Assembly (NCBI RefSeq): GCF_004402485.1
Contig: NZ_SOFG01000018.1
Location: forward strand, 62,001 to 126,000
From: Cryobacterium algoricola
Lineage (GTDB): Bacteria > Actinomycetota > Actinomycetes > Actinomycetales > Microbacteriaceae
Direction of reading: 5' to 3'
DNA length: 64,000 bases
Position numbers and translations under genes: made by a program. The notes beneath the pieces are model-generated. The model saw only the letters and a program-made list of their open reading frames with translations. It was not told the origin of the DNA and did no database searches. Shown here piece by piece: positions 1-9,379 of the stretch (position 1 is its first letter; each line of letters starts with the position of its first letter).

Positions 1-362
1 CAGGAGGGGTTGTCCGGCAGAGCTCGTTCGAGGCCGTTGGCTCATTGTCTGAGAACACCTTCAAAGCGATCAATGTCGGCACTGCCATTCTGGGTACCGA
101 TGGCATCAGCGTGTCAGGGGGCGTGACGACGCACGACGAAACGGAAGCGCGCACCAATCACGCCATGGTCGCCAACGCTCAGCGCGTGATCGTCGTTGCC
201 GACGGGTCCAAAGTTGGACAGGTCACCCTCGCGAAGATGGCAGACCTGAGCGAGATCGACGACTTCGTGACCGACTCCGACGCCGATCCCGCCGCGCTTC
301 AGCTGATCGCGGACGTCGGGGTCACCGTGCACATTGTCGATCTCAGTGCCGTGCGTCGATAG
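1..362 (+). CDS. DeoR/GlpR-family transcriptional regulator, C-terminal part (5' end outside window)
   Basis: The frame is open from base 3 to the stop at 360-362, so the gene begins before the window. The visible ~119 residues match the DeoR C-terminal sugar-phosphate sensor fold: a GG-x-x-R-x-S start, then 'GTAILGTDGISVSGGVTT', an AMV helix and 'VVADGSKVG', which corresponds to the conserved (V/L)-x-D-x-SK-(F/V)-G motif. The DNA-binding winged helix is not in the window. DeoR proteins usually repress sugar or nucleoside catabolic operons and respond to phosphorylated intermediates. The target here is unknown because the likely regulated genes lie to the left. Confidence 0.8.
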   Translation, partial: GGVVRQSSFEAVGSLSENTFKAINVGTAILGTDGISVSGGVTTHDETEARTNHAMVANAQRVIVVADGSKVGQVTLAKMADLSEIDDFVTDSDADPAALQLIADVGVTVHIVDLSAVRR

Positions 363-444
363 GGCCGGTCCGGTCCTCCGAAAGGCAGCCTGAGATATTG
401 ACCCGAGCCGTGTTGAGCGAGTGAGGCTGCGTCTCGCGGGTTCT

Positions 445-479
445 TGACGACAGTGACGCTCCCACGAAGCGTGTCGTCA
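445..479. repeat. Imperfect palindrome/hairpin downstream of the DeoR gene
   Basis: TGACGACA (445-452) pairs with TGTCGTCA (472-479), and inside it ACGCT (456-460) pairs with AGCGT (468-472). It lies in the 200-base gap between the DeoR gene and the DUF222-HNH gene. It could be a terminator (no T-run follows) or an operator. Confidence 0.45.
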
Positions 480-550
480 TCACATTCGATTCTGTGCAGC
501 TATATGCGTGAATTAAGTGACAAAGTCTCGTCTTCTCGTCCGATTCGGGG

Positions 551-556
551 TAGAAT
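551..556 (+). promoter_or_regulatory. -10 element TAGAAT, leaderless promoter of the HNH gene
   Basis: TAGAAT ends exactly six bases before the ATG at 563, so the predicted transcription start coincides with the start codon. No Shine-Dalgarno sequence could be transcribed. The same arrangement recurs upstream of several genes in this window. Confidence 0.5.
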
Positions 557-562
557 CGGGGC

Positions 563-2293
563 ATGGCAGGAGCTTCGGATCCACAGTCACACTCCCCGCA
601 GACACCCGGTTCGGGGGCCGCGGGAGACCAGCCCACCACGGCGGGCCGCGCCTCCACCGAGGCGTCGGCTGAGTCGTCGCTCGGGTCTTTGGATGGGCAG
701 GTCGAGTCGGCCCATCCGGTTGCGATTGCTGAGGGTTTCGAGGGTGCTGAGGGGCTGGCCGGGGCTGTTGCGTCGGTGCATGCGGATGCTGTCGCCCGGC
801 TCGCCGAAGCGCGTTCGGCTCTCGCAGACGCCTTGGCGGCGCTCCCGGTCGGGTTGCTCAGCGATGCGGAAGCGGTCACGGCGTTGAAGGAAGTGGAGTC
901 GATTGGCCGGACGGTGGATGCGGCCCGGGTGAACACCGCCACCGATGTGGATCGGCGGGCGCGGGTGCTCGGCCGGGACGGTCTGGCGTGGAAGATGGGC
1001 TGCCGCGGACCCTGGGACGTGCTGACCCGGGTGACGCGGGTGTCGGCCCGGGAAGTGAAGCGGCGCACCAAGCTCGGCGATGCGGTGCTTCCCCGCCGGG
1101 CGGGCCTGACTGTACTGCCGCCACTGTTCCCCGTGGTCGGGGCCGCGCTCACCGCGGGGGATATCGGGGTGGAGGCGGCGGAGTTGATCACGACGGGGCT
1201 CGGGTTGGTCAGTCACCGGGCGGTCCCGGCGGAGGTAGAGGTTGCCGAGCGTGCCCTGGTCGCTACGGCGGCCGGTCTGATCACCCCGGAAACCGAGATC
1301 CTCGCCGGCGCCGGGGTCCCGGCGGCCGCGGATCTGATCCGCGGCATGGTGCTGCAGTGGCAGGCTGTCCTCGACCCGGACGGGGTCCTGCCGCAGGAGG
1401 ATGTGTTCGAGGCGAAGTCGAACATCGGCTTCGGGCAACTCAAGAATGGGTTGTATCCGGTGAAGGGCGGAGTCACGCCGGAACTGTTCGGGATGATGAA
1501 CACCCTCTTCGACGCGTTCCTCAGCTTCCACGCGAGGCCCGCGTTTCCCACCGAGGAGGAACAGGCGCTGATGGATTCGGGGCAGATGATCCCCGGCGCC
1601 GAAACCGCAGGCACCGAGACCTCGGGCGCCGACGCCGGCACGGGCCCGGAGCTGGACGTGATCGAAGCCGAGCTGCGGGAGCGGCGTGCGGATACCCGCA
1701 CGAGCGGGGAGAAGCGCGCCGACATCCTCCGGGCGTTGATCGAACACGCCGCCCGCGACCAGGACACCCCATCGATGGGCGGGTCGGCACCAACGGTGAT
1801 GGTGCACGTCAACGCGGCCGACCTCGCGAGCGGGGTCGGGGTCGGGTGGATCGACGGCGTCGAAGCCCCCGTATCGCTCAAGACCGTGCACCAGCGCATC
1901 TGCGACGGCGGCTTCCAAGGGGTCCTGTTCGGCGAGAACAACCAGGTCCTCAAGCTCGGCCCGGAACGGCGGTATTTCAACCGGGCGCAGCGGCGGGCGA
2001 TCACCGCCCGGGACGGCGGGTGCATCATCCCCGGCTGCAAAGCCCCGGCGCACTGGGCCGAAGTGCACCATGTGAAGCCCTGGGCGAAAGACGGACCCAC
2101 GAATGTCGACAACGGGGTCCTCCTCTGCTGGTTCCATCACCACACCATCGACACGTCGGGGTGGGAAATCCGCATGGTGAAAGGCTCACCCCAAGTGCGG
2201 GCACCCGGACTGATCGACCCGCAACGACTCTGGCGGCCACCGAACCGGCACCGCGCCCACCAGGTCCTGACCGGACCACCCAACCGCGACTGA
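563..2293 (+). CDS. DUF222/13E12-type HNH endonuclease family protein
   Basis: The 576-residue protein has the layout of the actinobacterial 13E12/DUF222 family: a variable acidic N-terminus, a long helical DUF222 region (about residues 75-420) and a C-terminal HNH nuclease. The HNH part shows 'CIIPGCKAP', 'HWAEVHHVKPW' and 'DNGVLLCWFHHH', giving the paired zinc-type cysteines and the histidine-rich active site. Such genes occur in many near-identical copies in actinobacterial genomes, and their function is not settled. Mobility or DNA processing has been proposed. The ATG is favoured because a TAGAAT -10 element lies six bases before it. It is transcribed away from the hut operon, which converges on its 3' end. 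Confidence 0.85.
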   Translation: MAGASDPQSHSPQTPGSGAAGDQPTTAGRASTEASAESSLGSLDGQVESAHPVAIAEGFEGAEGLAGAVASVHADAVARLAEARSALADALAALPVGLLSDAEAVTALKEVESIGRTVDAARVNTATDVDRRARVLGRDGLAWKMGCRGPWDVLTRVTRVSAREVKRRTKLGDAVLPRRAGLTVLPPLFPVVGAALTAGDIGVEAAELITTGLGLVSHRAVPAEVEVAERALVATAAGLITPETEILAGAGVPAAADLIRGMVLQWQAVLDPDGVLPQEDVFEAKSNIGFGQLKNGLYPVKGGVTPELFGMMNTLFDAFLSFHARPAFPTEEEQALMDSGQMIPGAETAGTETSGADAGTGPELDVIEAELRERRADTRTSGEKRADILRALIEHAARDQDTPSMGGSAPTVMVHVNAADLASGVGVGWIDGVEAPVSLKTVHQRICDGGFQGVLFGENNQVLKLGPERRYFNRAQRRAITARDGGCIIPGCKAPAHWAEVHHVKPWAKDGPTNVDNGVLLCWFHHHTIDTSGWEIRMVKGSPQVRAPGLIDPQRLWRPPNRHRAHQVLTGPPNRD

Positions 2294-2406
2294 CCAACCG
2301 CGACCACACAGACGTGACCCCCCAGATGCGACTGACTGGCCTGAACGAACCCGGAACAGCGAGGTCCGGCTCCCGTCGATCACCTGCCAGCGATCCGGCC
2401 GCCCCA

Positions 2407-2445
2407 CCGCTCGTGCAGACCGCTCGTGCAGACCGCTCGTGCAGA
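2407..2445. repeat. Three perfect tandem copies of a 13-base unit
   Basis: CCGCTCGTGCAGA is repeated three times without interruption at 2407-2419, 2420-2432 and 2433-2445. The array lies between the convergent HNH and hutD genes and has no coding role that I can see. Confidence 0.85.
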
Positions 2446-2461
2446 GGGACGCTCTGGTCGT

Positions 2462-3106
2462 TCAGGGCACTGGGGCTGAGGGACTGCCCGTGAGGGCTAC
2501 GGTCGCAAGAGCCACGATGGCCCCGCCGCGAAGTGTCCGGGACCGTCCCGGCGTGACCAGCATGGCGTCGCGGAGGGCCAGAGTGAGGACGTTCGACCCC
2601 TCGGAGCCAGTGACCGCAGAGGTACCTGATGCGCCGTCGATGTCGACCTCGCCCTCGAGGACGACGACAAGGACGCTCTCATCGGGACCCGGTGCCACCG
2701 AGAAGGATCCGGTGAGGCGCTCGACCCGGAGGGAACCCGTCGCGGCCGTGCGGCGCAGCATCAGGTTCAGGTCGTCGGAGCTCTCCGCCGACCCGGTCGA
2801 CGAGACGAGACTCTCACCGGCGAAGCTACAGACCTCGTACTGTCCGACGTGCTGCGCACTGCCGTCGATGCTCAGGTCGAGACCGCCGGTGGATAGTGGG
2901 ACGAGATACCGGTCGACGCCCGCGAACTCAGAGAAGTCGGAGTCGCCGGTGATCGTCGCGATGCTGACCCGCCAGGCGAAGTCGTCCATCATGGCCGCCG
3001 CGGGTGCGACGGCCACCGTGCTGGTCCAGCCTCTGCCATTGCGCCAGGCGAGCGGCACCCGGTCGATCGCCCGGGACACGGGGTCAGAAGGCGGCACCGG
3101 CCACAC
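2462..3106 (-). CDS. hutD: HutD family protein (histidine-utilisation accessory cupin)
   Basis: The 214 residues match the HutD family. The diagnostic stretch lies near the N-terminus: 'LAWRNGRGWTSTVAVAP', then 'FAWRVSIATI', then 'DFSEFAGVDRYLVPL'. HutD is a double-cupin protein found in hut operons of many bacteria. It is thought to buffer histidine breakdown, possibly by binding formylglutamate, rather than to catalyse a step. The GTG start lies inside the 3' end of hutI (23-base overlap), so translation is probably coupled. It is the last gene of the hut operon and converges with the HNH gene. Confidence 0.8.
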   Translation of the reverse strand: MWPVPPSDPVSRAIDRVPLAWRNGRGWTSTVAVAPAAAMMDDFAWRVSIATITGDSDFSEFAGVDRYLVPLSTGGLDLSIDGSAQHVGQYEVCSFAGESLVSSTGSAESSDDLNLMLRRTAATGSLRVERLTGSFSVAPGPDESVLVVVLEGEVDIDGASGTSAVTGSEGSNVLTLALRDAMLVTPGRSRTLRGGAIVALATVALTGSPSAPVP

Positions 3107-4277
3107 GGGTCACGGCCGGGGGCACACGTTGTCCGAGCAACCAGGTGGCGGCGGTGAGCGGCACCCCCGGGCGGTAGGCGATATGCGAGATCGAGGGCGC
3201 GTCAAGCACCTGCAGGTCGGCGCGACCGCCGACCCGGAGCGAGCCGACGGCATCCGCCCCCGAGTCACGCCCGAGGGCGCGGGCGCCGCCGCGGGTTGCC
3301 GCGCGCACGGCTTCCTCCACGGTGAGGTGCATCTGCAGCACAGCCGTTGCGATGCAGAACTGCATCGAGGTCGTGTACGAGGTTCCGGGGTTGCAGTTGG
3401 TCGCGATCGCGACAGTGACGCCCGCGTCCAGGAGCGCGCGGGCCGGCGCGAGGGGCTCCCGGGTGGACAGGTCGCAGGCCGGCAGCACGGTCGCCACGGT
3501 ATCCGACCCCGCCAGAGCATCGAAGTCGGCGGGGCTCAGATAGTTGCAGTGATCGACGCTCGCCGCCCCGAGCTCGACGGCTAGGGCGACACCTCCGCCG
3601 TGCCCGAGCTGGTTGCCGTGCACCCGCAGGCCGAGCCCCGCCGCACGCCCGGCGAGGAGAACCTCTCGGGACTGTTCGACGTCGAAGGCCCCGCGCTCGC
3701 AGAACACGTCGATGAAGCTGACCCACGGCGTGACGGCGGCCAGCATCGGGCCGGTCACGAGGTCGAGGTAGTCACGCGCGCTGATGCCCTCCGGTACCAG
3801 GTGCGCGCCGAGGAAGGTCACCACGTCCGCCCCGCGGGAGGCGATCTCCGCAGACCGGCGCTCGGTCTCCACATCAAGGCCGTAACCGGTCTTGGTCTCG
3901 AGGAAGGTGGTGCCCTGGGCCCGCGCCTCGTCTCGCAGAGCCCGGAGATTCGACTCGAGCTGGGCATCCGTCGCGGCCCTCGTTGCGTTCACGGTCGTGG
4001 CGATTCCGCCGGCGGCATATTTGGTGCCGGCCATGCGCGCCTCGAATTCGGCCGAACGGTCGCCGGCGAAGACCAGGTGGGAATGCGAGTCGACCCAGCC
4101 GGGCAGCACGGCCCGCCCGCCGACGCTCGTGCGCACATCTGCGACGGGCGGATGCTCGGCGTCGCCGATCCAGGCGATCCTGCCGTTCTCGATCACGAGC
4201 GCGGCCTTCGCGCGACGGTTTTCGTGGTCGGCGAAGGTGCTCAGTTCGCCGATGTCGGTGATCAGTTCGGAGGTCAT
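3084..4277 (-). CDS. hutI: Imidazolonepropionase
   Basis: HutI hydrolyses 4-imidazolone-5-propionate to N-formimino-L-glutamate, the third step of histidine breakdown. The 397 residues are of normal length for this amidohydrolase-superfamily enzyme. Metal-ligand histidines appear in 'WVDSHSHLVF' (H65, H67), with 'RVHGNQLGHGGGVALAVELG' and 'VDHCNY' further on and the conserved 'ATNCNPGTSYTTSMQ' substrate loop near residue 290. The ATG overlaps the hutF stop as ATGA (4274-4277), showing tight operon packing. Confidence 0.95.
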   Translation of the reverse strand: MTSELITDIGELSTFADHENRRAKAALVIENGRIAWIGDAEHPPVADVRTSVGGRAVLPGWVDSHSHLVFAGDRSAEFEARMAGTKYAAGGIATTVNATRAATDAQLESNLRALRDEARAQGTTFLETKTGYGLDVETERRSAEIASRGADVVTFLGAHLVPEGISARDYLDLVTGPMLAAVTPWVSFIDVFCERGAFDVEQSREVLLAGRAAGLGLRVHGNQLGHGGGVALAVELGAASVDHCNYLSPADFDALAGSDTVATVLPACDLSTREPLAPARALLDAGVTVAIATNCNPGTSYTTSMQFCIATAVLQMHLTVEEAVRAATRGGARALGRDSGADAVGSLRVGGRADLQVLDAPSISHIAYRPGVPLTAATWLLGQRVPPAVTRVAGAAF

Positions 4278-5647
4278 GCGGGTTCCTTCGGGGTGATGTC
4301 AGCGATGGTTTCGTCGAGCCGGCGCAGGGCCGCACCGAGCAGGAGGGCGGGGTCGCCTGCCGGTGTCAACCCGTCGCTCGCGACGATGCGCCCACCGACG
4401 ATGACGCGGCGCACGTCGCTCGCGGTGGCCACGAGCGGGAGCTGGTTTGCGCTCGCGCCGACGGTGCGAACCGAGGCGGCGTCGAGTTCGACGAGGTCCA
4501 GCCACGCGCCGACCTGCAGGCCGCCGGTGCCGAGCCCGAGTGACGCGTAGCCGCCGCGGGTCAGTGCCTCGGTCAGGTCCGGTGGTGAGAAGCGGCCGCG
4601 GCGGCCGGAGGCCAGCCGTTCGCCGGCTTCGAGGCCGCGGGCTTCGAGGAAGGGGTCGACCACGGCGTTCTGGTCGGATCCGAGGGCGAGCCGGGCACCG
4701 GCATCCGCCAGCCGGCGAGCGGGGCCGATCCCGTCGCCCAGGTCCGCTTCCGTGGTGGGGCAGAACACGGCCGTCACCCCGGCGTCGCCGAGAAGTTTCA
4801 CGTCCGCGTCGGTCAGGTGGGTCGCGTGGACCACGCTGAGCCGCGGAGTGAGTGCGCCGAGTTCGTGCAGCAGGCCGGTGGGGGTGAGGCCGTATTCGGC
4901 GAGGCACTCCGCGTTCTCCTGGGGCTGTTCGGAGAGGTGGATGTGCAGGGGCACCGTGGGCGGCAGCCCGGCGAGGATCGTCGCCATCGCCGATCGGGGA
5001 AGGGCCCGCACCGAGTGCAGGGCGGCACCGAGCGTGACCGCGGGGCCAGAACCGGCGACGGCGTGAGAGCCGGCGTCGAGGGAGTCCCGCAGGCCGTCCC
5101 AGCGCCGAAGCCAGGCATCCGCCGAGCCGTCCCCGAACCGCAGCTGCAGGTCGGAGAGCGGACGGTTCGCGCCGCCGCGCAGGTAGCAGGTGTCGAGCAG
5201 GGTCAGGCGGATCCCGGTGTCGCGCGCGGCGGCCGCGACGGCGAGCTCCATCGCGTGGGCGTCCGGGTACGGCCGGCCATCCGGCCGGTGGTGCACGTAG
5301 TGGAATTCGCCGACGGCCGTCCAGCCGCTGACGAGCATCTCGGCGAACACCGCCGACGCGAGCTCGTAGTACAGGTCGGGGTCCAGAGCGGATGCCGCGG
5401 CATACATGCTCTCCCGCCAGCGCCAGAAATCGCCGCCGTCCGCCTGCGTGCGTCCGCGCAGGGCGCGATGGAAGGCGTGCGAATGCGCATCGCCCATCCC
5501 GGGGAACACGGTGCCGAGGAGGACGTCGTCGTCGCAGGCCGGAACGCCGGTCTCCAGCCAGGCGATCGTGCCGTCCGGGGCGGCATGCACCCGGACGGCG
5601 TTCACGGACTGCCCGTCGATGAGCGCCGTCGCGCACCAGTACGTCAC
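4274..5647 (-). CDS. hutF: N-formimino-L-glutamate deiminase
   Basis: HutF deaminates N-formimino-L-glutamate to N-formyl-L-glutamate and ammonia. That marks the two-step route to glutamate rather than direct HutG formiminoglutamase. I chose the GTG at 5645-5647, which gives 457 residues and overlaps the upstream stop as GTGA. The frame stays open far upstream but that part is antisense shadow. Metal ligands sit in 'GMGDAHSHAFHRALRGR' (H55, H57), 'LHIHLSEQ', 'VVHATH' and 'LGSDQNAVVDPF'. The 'MYAAASALDPDLYYELA' and 'VGEFHYVHH' segments are typical of HutF. A formylglutamate hydrolase is required next; the adjacent M20 enzyme is the only local candidate. Confidence 0.93.
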   Translation of the reverse strand: MTYWCATALIDGQSVNAVRVHAAPDGTIAWLETGVPACDDDVLLGTVFPGMGDAHSHAFHRALRGRTQADGGDFWRWRESMYAAASALDPDLYYELASAVFAEMLVSGWTAVGEFHYVHHRPDGRPYPDAHAMELAVAAAARDTGIRLTLLDTCYLRGGANRPLSDLQLRFGDGSADAWLRRWDGLRDSLDAGSHAVAGSGPAVTLGAALHSVRALPRSAMATILAGLPPTVPLHIHLSEQPQENAECLAEYGLTPTGLLHELGALTPRLSVVHATHLTDADVKLLGDAGVTAVFCPTTEADLGDGIGPARRLADAGARLALGSDQNAVVDPFLEARGLEAGERLASGRRGRFSPPDLTEALTRGGYASLGLGTGGLQVGAWLDLVELDAASVRTVGASANQLPLVATASDVRRVIVGGRIVASDGLTPAGDPALLLGAALRRLDETIADITPKEPA

Positions 5648-6861
5648 AGCAGCTCCCGGAGAACCCGCTCGAGGGCGTCGACACCGGCGAGGCAGTCGTC
5701 GAGGGTGGCGAACTCCTCCGGCGAGTGCGAGACGCCGGTCGGGTTCCGCACGAAGATCATCGCGGTGGGCCGGCGACTCGACAGCACGCCGGCATCGTGG
5801 CCGGCCCCCGTGGGGAGCGTGGGGACACCGTCCAGCGATCGCACGAGTCGATCGCGTAGGGCCGGATCGAAGGCGACGGCCCCGCTCCAGGACTCCTCGG
5901 CGACGACCGCGGTGCACCCCTCCGCCGCAGCGGCCTCGGCGACCCGCGCCTCGATCTCCGTGACGAGGTCCCGCGCAGCGGCATCCTCGGCGGCCCGCGC
6001 GTCGAGCCAGACCGCGACCTGCGACGAGATCACGTTGGTGCCACCCGGCACGGCCTCGATCCGCCCGATCGTGGCCCGCGAACCGGAGCTCGCGACGGCG
6101 GCGTCCCGAACGCCGAGCATCGATCGGGCGGCTGCGAGCATCGGGTCCCGCCGGTCGGCCATGCGCGTGGCACCGGCGTGGTTGCCCTCTCCGGTGAACG
6201 TGATGCGCCAGCGCCCGTGGGCGAGGATCGAGGAGGCGACCGCGACCGGGCTGTCCAGGTCGATCAACCCTCGGCCCTGCTCCACGTGCAGCTCGACGAA
6301 CAGCCCGATGCGCGCGAGCGCGGCCGGGTCCTCGCCGAGGCCGGCCGGGTCGATACCGACAGCGGATGCGGCTGCTGCGAGCGAAATTCCCTCCGGGTCG
6401 ATGAGAGCGCGGGCCTGATCGGCGTCGAGTGCGCCCGTCATCAGCCGGGAACCGAGGCAGGCGATCCCGAACCGGGAGCCCTCCTCCTCGGCGAAGACCA
6501 GAACGGCGCAGGGTCGAGTCGGCCGGAACCCGCTCGCCTGCAGCCGTGCGATCGCGTCGAGGGTGCTGACCACGCCGAGGGGACCGTCGTACGCACCGCC
6601 GCCGGGGACGGAATCGAGGTGGCTGCCGACCACGATCGCATCGTCGCCGCGCGGGCCCCACCACGCCCAGGTGTTGCCGTTCCGGTCGATCTCCACGTCG
6701 AGCCCGAGTCGCACGGCGCGTTCGGCGAACCAGTCGCGCAGCTCCAGGTCGGCCGGCTGCCACAGATGCCGGGAGTAGCCACCGCGCCGGGTGTCCCTGC
6801 CGATCTCGGCGATCTCATCGAGTCCGGACAGCAGGCCGTGCGCAGTTGCCGGCGCCGTCAT
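5644..6861 (-). CDS. M20-family amidohydrolase (allantoate amidohydrolase/N-carbamoylase type), possible N-formylglutamate hydrolase
   Basis: This is a dinuclear-metal M20 amidase of 405 residues. Metal ligands are visible in '[15 protein letters not shown]' (H81, D83, D92), the catalytic/ligand pair in '[10 protein letters not shown]' (E126, E127) and 'LHVEQG'. The dimerisation domain includes '[11 protein letters not shown]'. By family it would be called allantoate amidohydrolase or N-carbamoyl-L-amino-acid hydrolase. It lies between hutU and hutF with ATGA and GTGA overlaps, and the window holds no HutG. I therefore infer that it removes the formyl group from N-formyl-L-glutamate. I prefer the ATG at 6859-6861, which overlaps the hutU stop, to the GTG at 6873. 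Confidence 0.85.
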   Translation of the reverse strand: MTAPATAHGLLSGLDEIAEIGRDTRRGGYSRHLWQPADLELRDWFAERAVRLGLDVEIDRNGNTWAWWGPRGDDAIVVGSHLDSVPGGGAYDGPLGVVSTLDAIARLQASGFRPTRPCAVLVFAEEEGSRFGIACLGSRLMTGALDADQARALIDPEGISLAAAASAVGIDPAGLGEDPAALARIGLFVELHVEQGRGLIDLDSPVAVASSILAHGRWRITFTGEGNHAGATRMADRRDPMLAAARSMLGVRDAAVASSGSRATIGRIEAVPGGTNVISSQVAVWLDARAAEDAAARDLVTEIEARVAEAAAAEGCTAVVAEESWSGAVAFDPALRDRLVRSLDGVPTLPTGAGHDAGVLSSRRPTAMIFVRNPTGVSHSPEEFATLDDCLAGVDALERVLRELL

Positions 6862-8525
6862 TCGGCCTCCCACATCGGCACACGCAGTCCGCGTTCGCGG
6901 GCAACGGCGGCCGCGCGCTCATACCCGGCGTCGACGTGACGCATCACCCCGGTGCCGGGGTCGTTGATCAGCACCCGCTCGATCTTCTGGGCGGCGAGCT
7001 CCGTGCCGTCGGCAACCGTGACCTGCCCGGAGTGGATGGACCGGCCCATGCCGACGCCGCCACCCTGGTGGATCGACACCCAGGTCGCGCCCGACGCCGT
7101 GTTGAGCAGGGCGTTCAGCAGCGGCCAGTCGGCGATCGCGTCTGAGCCGTCCTTCATGCCCTCGGTCTCGCGGTAGGGCGAGGCGACCGAGCCGGAGTCG
7201 AGGTGGTCGCGTCCGATCACGATCGGGGCGCTGATCTCGCCGGAGGCCACCATCTCGTTGAACTTGAGCCCGGCGAGGTGTCGTTCCTTGTAGCCGAGCC
7301 AGCAGATCCGGGCGGGCAGGCCTTCGAAATGCACCTTCTCCTGGGCTCCGTGGATCCAGCGCGCGAGCTTCGCATCGTTCGGGAAGAGCTCGAGGATCGC
7401 CCGGTCGGTCGCGGCGATGTCGGCGGGGTCCCCAGAGAGCGCGGCCCAGCGGAACGGTCCCTTGCCCTCGGCGAACAACGGCCGGATATAGGCGGGCACG
7501 AAGCCGGGAATCTGGAATGCCCGCTCGCAGCCGCCGAGCACGGCTTCCGCGCGGATCGAGTTGCCGTAGTCGAACACTTCGGCTCCGGCGTCGCGGAACC
7601 CGACCATGGCGGTGACGTGCTTGGCCATCGATGCCCGAGCCCGGATCGTGAAGTCCTCGGGGTCGGCGGCGGCGCGGGTGTGCCAGTCGGCGACGCTGAT
7701 GCCCTCCGGCAGGTAGCTGAGCGGGTCGTGCGCGCTGGTCTGGTCGGTGACGATGTCGATTGCGACGCCGCGTTCGAGCAGCTCGGTGAAGACGGATGCC
7801 GCGTTGCCGACGAGTCCGACGGAGAGCGCCCGGCGCTCCGTCTTTGCGGCGAGGACCCGGGTCACGGCGTCGTCGATGTCGTCCGTCATCTCGTCGAGGT
7901 AACCGTGGTCGACGCGGCGCTGCAGACGGGCGGGGTCGACGTCGACGATGAGTACGGCTCCGCCGTTCATCGTCACGGCGAGGGGCTGGGCGCCGCCCAT
8001 GCCGCCTGCCCCGCCGGTGAGGGTGAGGGTCCCGGCGAGAGTGCCGTCGAATCGCTTGTCCGCGATCGCGGCGAAGGTCTCGAACGTGCCCTGCAGGATG
8101 CCCTGGGTGCCGATGTAGATCCAGGAACCGGCGGTCATCTGGCCGTACATGGTCAGGCCGGCCTGTTCGAGTTTGCGGAAGTCGGGCCACGTCGCCCAGT
8201 CCCCGACGAGGTTCGAGTTGGCGATCAGGACCCGTGGAGCCCAGGTGTGGGTGCGGAAGACCCCGACCGGCTTGCCGGACTGCACCAGCAGGGTCTCGTC
8301 GTCCTCGAGCTCACGCAGGGTGCGCACGATCGCATCGAACGCTTCCCAGCTGCGGGCGGCCTTCCCGGTTCCGCCGTAGACGACGAGATCGTCGGGGCGC
8401 TCGGCGACTTCGGGGTCGAGGTTGTTCATCAGCATGCGCAACGGCGCCTCGGTCTGCCAGCTCTTCGCGGTCAGGGTGTTGCCCCTGGCTGCGCGGACCG
8501 GACGGGGGAGATGCTTCTGGGCCAC
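6858..8525 (-). CDS. hutU: Urocanate hydratase (urocanase)
   Basis: HutU adds water to urocanate to give imidazolone propionate, using tightly bound NAD+. The 555 residues have the family's normal length. Recognisable segments are '[19 protein letters not shown]' at the N-terminus, the glycine-rich nucleotide-binding '[14 protein letters not shown]', and '[13 protein letters not shown]' near the C-terminus. The GTG start (8523-8525) is preceded by a good ribosome site (GAAGGAAG). Further upstream the leader carries a 10-base tandem repeat. It is the first enzyme gene of the operon. HutH, which makes urocanate, is not in the window. Confidence 0.97.
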   Translation of the reverse strand: MAQKHLPRPVRAARGNTLTAKSWQTEAPLRMLMNNLDPEVAERPDDLVVYGGTGKAARSWEAFDAIVRTLRELEDDETLLVQSGKPVGVFRTHTWAPRVLIANSNLVGDWATWPDFRKLEQAGLTMYGQMTAGSWIYIGTQGILQGTFETFAAIADKRFDGTLAGTLTLTGGAGGMGGAQPLAVTMNGGAVLIVDVDPARLQRRVDHGYLDEMTDDIDDAVTRVLAAKTERRALSVGLVGNAASVFTELLERGVAIDIVTDQTSAHDPLSYLPEGISVADWHTRAAADPEDFTIRARASMAKHVTAMVGFRDAGAEVFDYGNSIRAEAVLGGCERAFQIPGFVPAYIRPLFAEGKGPFRWAALSGDPADIAATDRAILELFPNDAKLARWIHGAQEKVHFEGLPARICWLGYKERHLAGLKFNEMVASGEISAPIVIGRDHLDSGSVASPYRETEGMKDGSDAIADWPLLNALLNTASGATWVSIHQGGGVGMGRSIHSGQVTVADGTELAAQKIERVLINDPGTGVMRHVDAGYERAAAVARERGLRVPMWEAE

Positions 8526-8540
8526 GATTTTCTTCCTTCT

Positions 8541-8580
8541 GGTTGATGCTGAGTGATGCTGAGTGATGCTGAGTGATGCG
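8541..8580. repeat. 10-base tandem repeat in the hutR-hutU intergenic leader
   Basis: Four consecutive 10-base units follow GAGTGATGCT. The first begins GGTTGATGCT, the second and third are exact, and the fourth ends in G. The period is one helical turn. The array lies directly upstream of the hutU ribosome site, between hutU and the IclR regulator gene, so it could be a multi-copy operator or simple-sequence slippage. Confidence 0.8.
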
Positions 8581-8596
8581 GCTGGTGCTGGCGGGA

Positions 8597-9280
8597 TCAG
8601 GTCTCATCCGGCAGCGGGTCGGAACCCAGCCGCTCGGAGATCTCGCCGGCGACCCGGACGAGGAGGGCGCCGATGCGATCCAGTTCCGGATCGGTGACGC
8701 GGTAGTTCGGGATGACGACCGAGAGCGTGGCCACGATCGTGCCGACGGAGTGGACCGGAACCGCGATGGCCGTCGAGTCGTGATCCGCTCCGCTCCTCAC
8801 GACAGCGAACCCCTGTGCGCCGACCCGGCCGGCGAATGCCGTGCCCGCCGCCGTCGTCGAGCGGGGAATGACGCGGCCGACCCAGTTGGCCAGCTGGACC
8901 GGATGGCTTCCTTGCACGCCGGCCGCGTACAGCATGCTGTCCGAGGTCGACGGAAGCGCGAGGTAGGCGTTTTCGCTGGTGAATTCGACGATCTCGTGCA
9001 GCTTCGGTTCCGCGACGGAGACAATGGTCTCGCGGGACAGCGCCTGGGCGCCGAGGCGGATGGTGATGCTCCCCGGACGGTAGTCGCCGTTGTCATCGCG
9101 GGACACGAACCCGGTGGTTTCGAGGGTGCGCAACAGCCGGAGGGCAGTGGAGATCGACAGGTCGCTACCGTGGGCGGCCTCGGTCAGGGAGACGGCACCG
9201 TGTTCGCACACGTAGGCGAGCAGGCCGAGCGCGCGCTCGACGGTCCTGGTACCCGTGGATTCCGGAGCGTCCGCGCTCAT
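8597..9280 (-). CDS. IclR-family regulator, probable regulator of the hut operon
   Basis: The 227-residue IclR protein has an N-terminal winged helix-turn-helix (about residues 10-70, with '[20 protein letters not shown]') and a GAF-like effector domain (about 80-220). It lies immediately upstream of hutU in the same direction with only 71 bases between, so it probably controls that operon in response to urocanate or histidine. The effector is an inference. The start ATG has a GAAAGG ribosome site. An imperfect palindrome, AGATttccATCT (9325-9336 region), lies upstream and may be an operator for autoregulation. Confidence 0.85.
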   Translation of the reverse strand: MSADAPESTGTRTVERALGLLAYVCEHGAVSLTEAAHGSDLSISTALRLLRTLETTGFVSRDDNGDYRPGSITIRLGAQALSRETIVSVAEPKLHEIVEFTSENAYLALPSTSDSMLYAAGVQGSHPVQLANWVGRVIPRSTTAAGTAFAGRVGAQGFAVVRSGADHDSTAIAVPVHSVGTIVATLSVVIPNYRVTDPELDRIGALLVRVAGEISERLGSDPLPDET

Positions 9281-9379
9281 GTCAGCACCTTTCGAGAGAG
9301 TCCGCTCAGACTAGTCCGAACAGATTTCCATCTAGTGACAACATGATTTCATTTTTTGTGGTTCCGGGCAAGACCCGAA

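Noticed and set aside
2407..2445. Short CRISPR-like array
   Set aside because: Units are contiguous without spacers, as are the other tandem arrays in the window; no cas genes are present.
4274..6763. One 829-codon minus-strand protein spanning hutF and the M20 gene
   Set aside because: Only the part after GTG 5647 is HutF; the upstream part is the out-of-frame shadow of the M20 gene, which has its own clear motifs.
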